Below are positions 37,701 to 38,703 of a stretch of DNA of 38,703 bases, piece by piece. Made by a program: the position numbers and the translations under genes. Source of the DNA: an uncultured Neomegalonema sp. (lineage in GTDB: Bacteria; Pseudomonadota; Alphaproteobacteria; Rhodobacterales; Rhodobacteraceae); NCBI GenBank assembly GCA_937958625.1, contig CALGNO010000017.1:1-38703 (forward strand), written 5' to 3'. Each line of letters opens with the position of its first letter. Positions within the stretch are counted from its first letter, which is position 1. The notes under the pieces were generated by a model that worked only from the letters and a program-made list of their open reading frames with translations, had not been told where the DNA came from and did no database searches.

Positions 37701-38703
37701 TATCGGCGGTGCTGGTCACGATCAGCGGGTCGGTGGCGGCGATATTGGCGCTGAACTCTGAAGTAATGTCATAGCTCATCGCACCGGTAACGCGGGTCAC
37801 GGTGGCTGAAACCAGATTTCCGACGGAAACCGGGGCGTTGGCGGTCAGGGTGCCGGTGAAGGTCAGATCACCGCCCGCATGGCTGACCATAACGGCCCCC
37901 AGATGCGTCTCGCCTTCACCGAATCCGCTCGCATCGGCGGCGGTATTCTTGAAGAAATCGATCCGGTAGCCGCTGGCATTCGCAGGCACATCGAGGTTGA
38001 AATGATAAGCAATATCGACCGTGCCATCCGCCGCGATGCCATTGATGACCGGATAGTTGAGCAGATCATTCCCCCCGCTATCGCCATCGCCGCTGTCATT
38101 GGCGGTGACGCTATCACTGTTCAGATCGATACCGATGTTGCCATTCGCATAGATCGTGTTGGTCAGGATGGCGGCGGTGGCAGTACCGCGAACCGTCACA
38201 CCGTCATTGGCATTGTTGAACAGAATGTTCGCCGCGCCGCTGGCCGTGCCGCCGATGATGGCCGAGGCCGTTTCCTGCACCCAGATACCCGAATGAGCAT
38301 TGCCGAGTGCCGTCGTGCCGTCTGCGCCTACACCGATATGGTTGCCCTCGATCGTCACGTCGCTGGACGTGCCGTGCAGAAAAATTCCGCTGCCTGCCGC
38401 ATTGCCGGAAATGACGTTGCCTGCGCCTGCTGCCGTACCGCCGATCATGACGGTGTCGGTATCGTCGATCGACATACCCGAATTCGAATTGGGAAGAGCC
38501 GTGTTCCCCGTCGCGTTCGTACCGATGTAGTTGCCCTGAATTGTGACTCCTGTTGAAGAGTTAACGATGAGGCCATCCGCGCTGTTGCCAGAAATGACGT
38601 TGCGCCCCAAAGCCGTGCCGTCCCCGATCTGGAGTGTCCCGACGCTTATGGCGCGGATACCTGCGCTGCCGTTACCGAGATCTGTGCTGCCATCGGCCCC
38701 GGC
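28708..38703 (-). CDS. Giant beta-helix repeat protein with recurring linker domains, GEVED-like domain and C-terminal DUF11-like domain (5' partial, N-terminus beyond window)
   Basis: Repeats GNYIGTDATG..LGN..GI.I....IGGT..GA.NVISGN; DPLIVTSTADSGAGTLRAAIEYANAN; NGDAPASYGDAAHRVDPTIRLGAAIDFDGG...GEVEDYAVTF; C-terminal VLEYRIELTNPGANPITNITVNDQTPAYTTL. Sequence up to 38703 stays in frame (AGADGSTDLGNGSAGIRAISVGTLQIGDGTALGRNVISGN). Confidence 0.9.
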   Translation of the reverse strand, partial: AGADGSTDLGNGSAGIRAISVGTLQIGDGTALGRNVISGNSADGLIVNSSTGVTIQGNYIGTNATGNTALPNSNSGMSIDDTDTVMIGGTAAGAGNVISGNAAGSGIFLHGTSSDVTIEGNHIGVGADGTTALGNAHSGIWVQETASAIIGGTASGAANILFNNANDGVTVRGTATAAILTNTIYANGNIGIDLNSDSVTANDSGDGDSGGNDLLNYPVINGIAADGTVDIAYHFNLDVPANASGYRIDFFKNTAADASGFGEGETHLGAVMVSHAGGDLTFTGTLTANAPVSVGNLVSATVTRVTGAMSYDITSEFSANIAATDPLIVTSTADSGAGTLRAAIEYANANAGADAITFNIAGAGPHRVTLSGTLPSITDAGISIDGSTQGGASCGQLTTGTPHDLRIILDGGGTGASAVAPFVVNSASVTLRGMSIVNSDNHAIQTNVGASNLLAECLYVGVEPDGVTANPNARGDTVAPAIKLEDVAGAIFRNSLISGNADDIGDDGLRVKGSSNVIVQGNLIGVSVDGLSALANGRNGIDIDNASSNVTVGGTTTATLNVISGNGGNGVLLDGVSNITIHGNYIGLGTDGSTALGNGANGIEVEGVTTLAIGDGTAAGRNIIADNTNDGIELNGTIDGLVIDNNYIGLTADGVTARGNGVGDNGNGIEFNAATSDGDIIRNNVISDSAGGVYSLNGSVTNLLFTGNYVGTDATGLLPRGNEYFGLALDTGADAWTIGTAASGNIFAATENSGAGVEIEAGSHTFQNNLVGVGADGTTALGNEGSALRLATGSHVIGGTGAGEGNVFANSGAFFADILVRGGATATISGNTIRDGLGYAGLDISSSGTTVTFHDNIISNGAEAGIQVNSSAQLYAYNNTITDSGTYGIIVTGATTKAAIYGNSISGNGNLGIELTPLGVTANDAGDGDTGPNDLLNFPVINGFTADGTVDIDYDFNLDVPSNGSGYRIDFFKNTAADASGHGEGEIHLGSVDVAHAGGDLNFTGSLTANAAVSVGDIISTTATRKTGGTTYDITSEFNANATAANPLVVTSTADSGTGTLRAAIDYANANTGKDDITFNIAGAGPHTITFASDLPDITDDGVSIDGTTQSGASCGQLSTGTPHTLMIELDGGGGDINLLYADAADVTFKGLAIGNSQNKGFFNSSSATGTRLECNHAGVRADGVTRWPLITKDSFIGANQLQADGAVVINTLFSGNDDDSDVGFFLTDLNGATVTGNVFGLTASGNATLPNGGNGLVLRNVTNATIGGATAALRNIISGNGGHGLVIENTSSNITVLGNYIGTDVTGAVDLGNGDTGIQLQSANTIQIGNGTASGRNVVSGNDSNGISVFSSAGASVQGNYIGTTQTGDVALGNSLSGMVIQDSSNVAIGGTATGAGNVISGNAGGSGVYLYGTSSAVTFEGNLIGVGADGTTALGNAHSGIWVDNSAAATIGGTATGATNILANNANDGVTLRNTAAVAIFANAINANGDIGIDLVGNGVTANDAGDGDTGPNELLNFPVINGIGADGTVDITYDFNLDVPSNGNGYRIDFFKNTAADASGHGEGEIHLGSVDVAHAGGDLNFTGSLTANAAVSVGDIISTTATRKTSGVTYDITSEFSANAIAADPLIVTSTADSGAGTLRAVIEYANANAAADNITFNITGAGPHTIAPLTPLPFVTDDNVSIDGSTQPGATCGSATNATRGITDRDLRIVIDGSSLASGDGLRFQYGDSATVKGLVFGGAPGNGLNLEYVYGTVTVLCSHFGVDAAGTAAFGNGGSGLRQEGADDAIIGDGTIAGANVFGGNLIGLNFRDNAGDGSVRRNFIGVGIDGVTDIPNTLRGMSLVDSGYGTPIQIGDRTGGGNIISGNTGEGVFITNGLWEFYGNYIGTDGAGLTAVPNGGEGIRGTGESLTLGDGTTAGRNIISGNDSDGLYLRNSTGTGTIIDGNLIGVAADGSALGNDGAGINFYSFSGSQGAVLRNNTIANNGNDGVTIVSGATDTAAIYANSIYDNTGLGIDLGGGTEDANGVTANDSGDGDIGTNDLLNYPVVNGFAADGTTAVGYDIDLDVPAHPAGYRVDFFLNTAADSSGYGEGETHLGAVEPLAPGTGLTGTFTANAAVSPGDLISATVTRIVSGTTYDITSEFSLNVTAGDPLIVTSTADSGAGSLRAAITFANANPGSTVEFDITGAGPHTITLASDLPAISASGTIIDGLTQTGATCGQLTTGTPHDLRIALDGNSGAADVGLEVASADNVIIRGLSFGGFNFNAIRQSSADTGTQITCNYIGVAPDGTAATPVSLDNTNTVAVRLSAGIDPVIDNNLISGNSDDPDDRGLYVFNVTGASVTGNIIGLDETGTAALGNANRGITVDGTSSSITVGGTTPETRNVISGNGLYGVHVTTDASTITLLGNHIGTSLDGQSGLGNGTDGVRIDGTDTVAIGNGTSAGRNVVSGNGESGVSINAGASGITLLGNYLGLAADGSTDLGNTENGLTVAAASGVTIGDGSSGGRNVISGNDIFGLTVRSTTTLIANGNYIGTDATGQSDRGNSNNGLRLYSNQGDTPMSGLVFANNVISGNDQGGVDISSGSITDLGVSVSASFTGNRIGVAADGMTALGNAQDGLKNTSTTGTITVGGSGVNDGNIIAYNGQSGVRVDGNDGATLIVLGNSIYSNSALGIDLDDVGVTLNDSGDGDSGPNDLLNFPLIDQIIGYGTTDFDYGVTLDVPAHGPGYRVDFFLNSAADASGYGEGETHLGHVDVSGPGSHSGTLSGNASVGPDDVISATLTRKTGGTTFDVTSEFSLATAALAPTDNGDAPASYGDAAHRVDPTIRLGAAIDFDGGAQASANADGDDSDGTDDEDGVSIPALAIGGSGTISVDVTGAGGYLQAWMDFDGDGSFDDPTEQIANDLSDSDGDGTILVPVTIPAGATTAQTFARFRWSTDFTIGSSGEAPDGEVEDYAVTFTSAATTLAGTLILDNGSGGGTAHDGIQNGWEPVVGVASVAIYETGGGTLLTAATVDGGGAWSATLPFGFAGEVAILAAPARGYLSVSEGGVSGLPGLSNPSTEDGSVAFTPVSGTAYAGIAFGLVAAPSLSADQNATIQAGQVLELDHSYTATTSASLTVTLTDIVESAPGAISLSLWHDSDCDGFVDTILGGPLSVSAGESICLVARAQASGGLPQGATLSYTMLATTALTGTTITREDRNSDRITGSGGGQGGGDVSLRKYVRNITQGTPEGTRNSGDIGDVLEYRIELTNPGANPITNITVNDQTPAYTTLSVPVTSPIAVAPGVSCSVTTPNTPGYSGPIEWDCPGSFPPGGLGSVTFQVQIAP
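30280..38110 (-). repeat. Mega-repeat array in the giant gene: five copies of an acidic loop/linker module separated by beta-helix blocks (approximate limits)
   Basis: ND(S/A)GDGDxGxN(D/E)LLN(F/Y)P starts near 38108, 35945, 34203, 32620 and 30653, each followed by a GYR(I/V)DFF(K/L)N(T/S)AAD(A/S)SGxGEGExHLG module. Confidence 0.85.

Noticed and set aside
31000-38000. Possible CRISPR-like or minisatellite array because of regularly spaced short repeats
   Set aside because: Repeats are imperfect, in-frame and encode beta-helix protein motifs; no constant direct repeat with unique equal-length spacers.

Overview
Alphaproteobacterial, GC-rich chromosomal window; the gene content resembles Rhodobacterales, but that is inference. 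Most of it is recognisable metabolic and housekeeping sequence: an Lrp/AsnC regulator (truncated at the left edge) divergent from alanine dehydrogenase; an AT-richer orphan gene encoding a BRCT-helical-BRCT protein; ccmF-ccmH; a rhomboid protease; a serralysin-like M10 RTX metalloprotease; an assimilatory sulfate/sulfite reduction operon (cysG-DUF2849-cysI-cysH-DUF934) divergent from a second Lrp/AsnC gene; gabD plus a beta-hydroxyacid dehydrogenase, convergent with an M24 peptidase and an amidase; a DUF3011-like secreted protein; and an aglEFGAK-type alpha-glucoside ABC operon divergent from a GH1 glucosidase. The right-hand quarter is one giant ORF (>3300 aa, N-terminus outside the window) built from beta-helix repeat blocks, recurring linker domains, a GEVED-like domain and a C-terminal DUF11-like domain. 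The least ordinary observations are: (1) decayed duplicates of the 3' end of the Lrp gene directly downstream of it, with every difference in the best copy synonymous; (2) a ~100 bp palindromic repeat family present both between genes and in-frame inside cysG; (3) twin palindromes between aglE and aglF, placed like the malE-malF REPs; (4) the BRCT-helical-BRCT orphan; (5) the architecture of the giant protein, with exactly one cysteine pair per mega-repeat. No CRISPR array, tRNA, rRNA, transposase or integrase was recognised.
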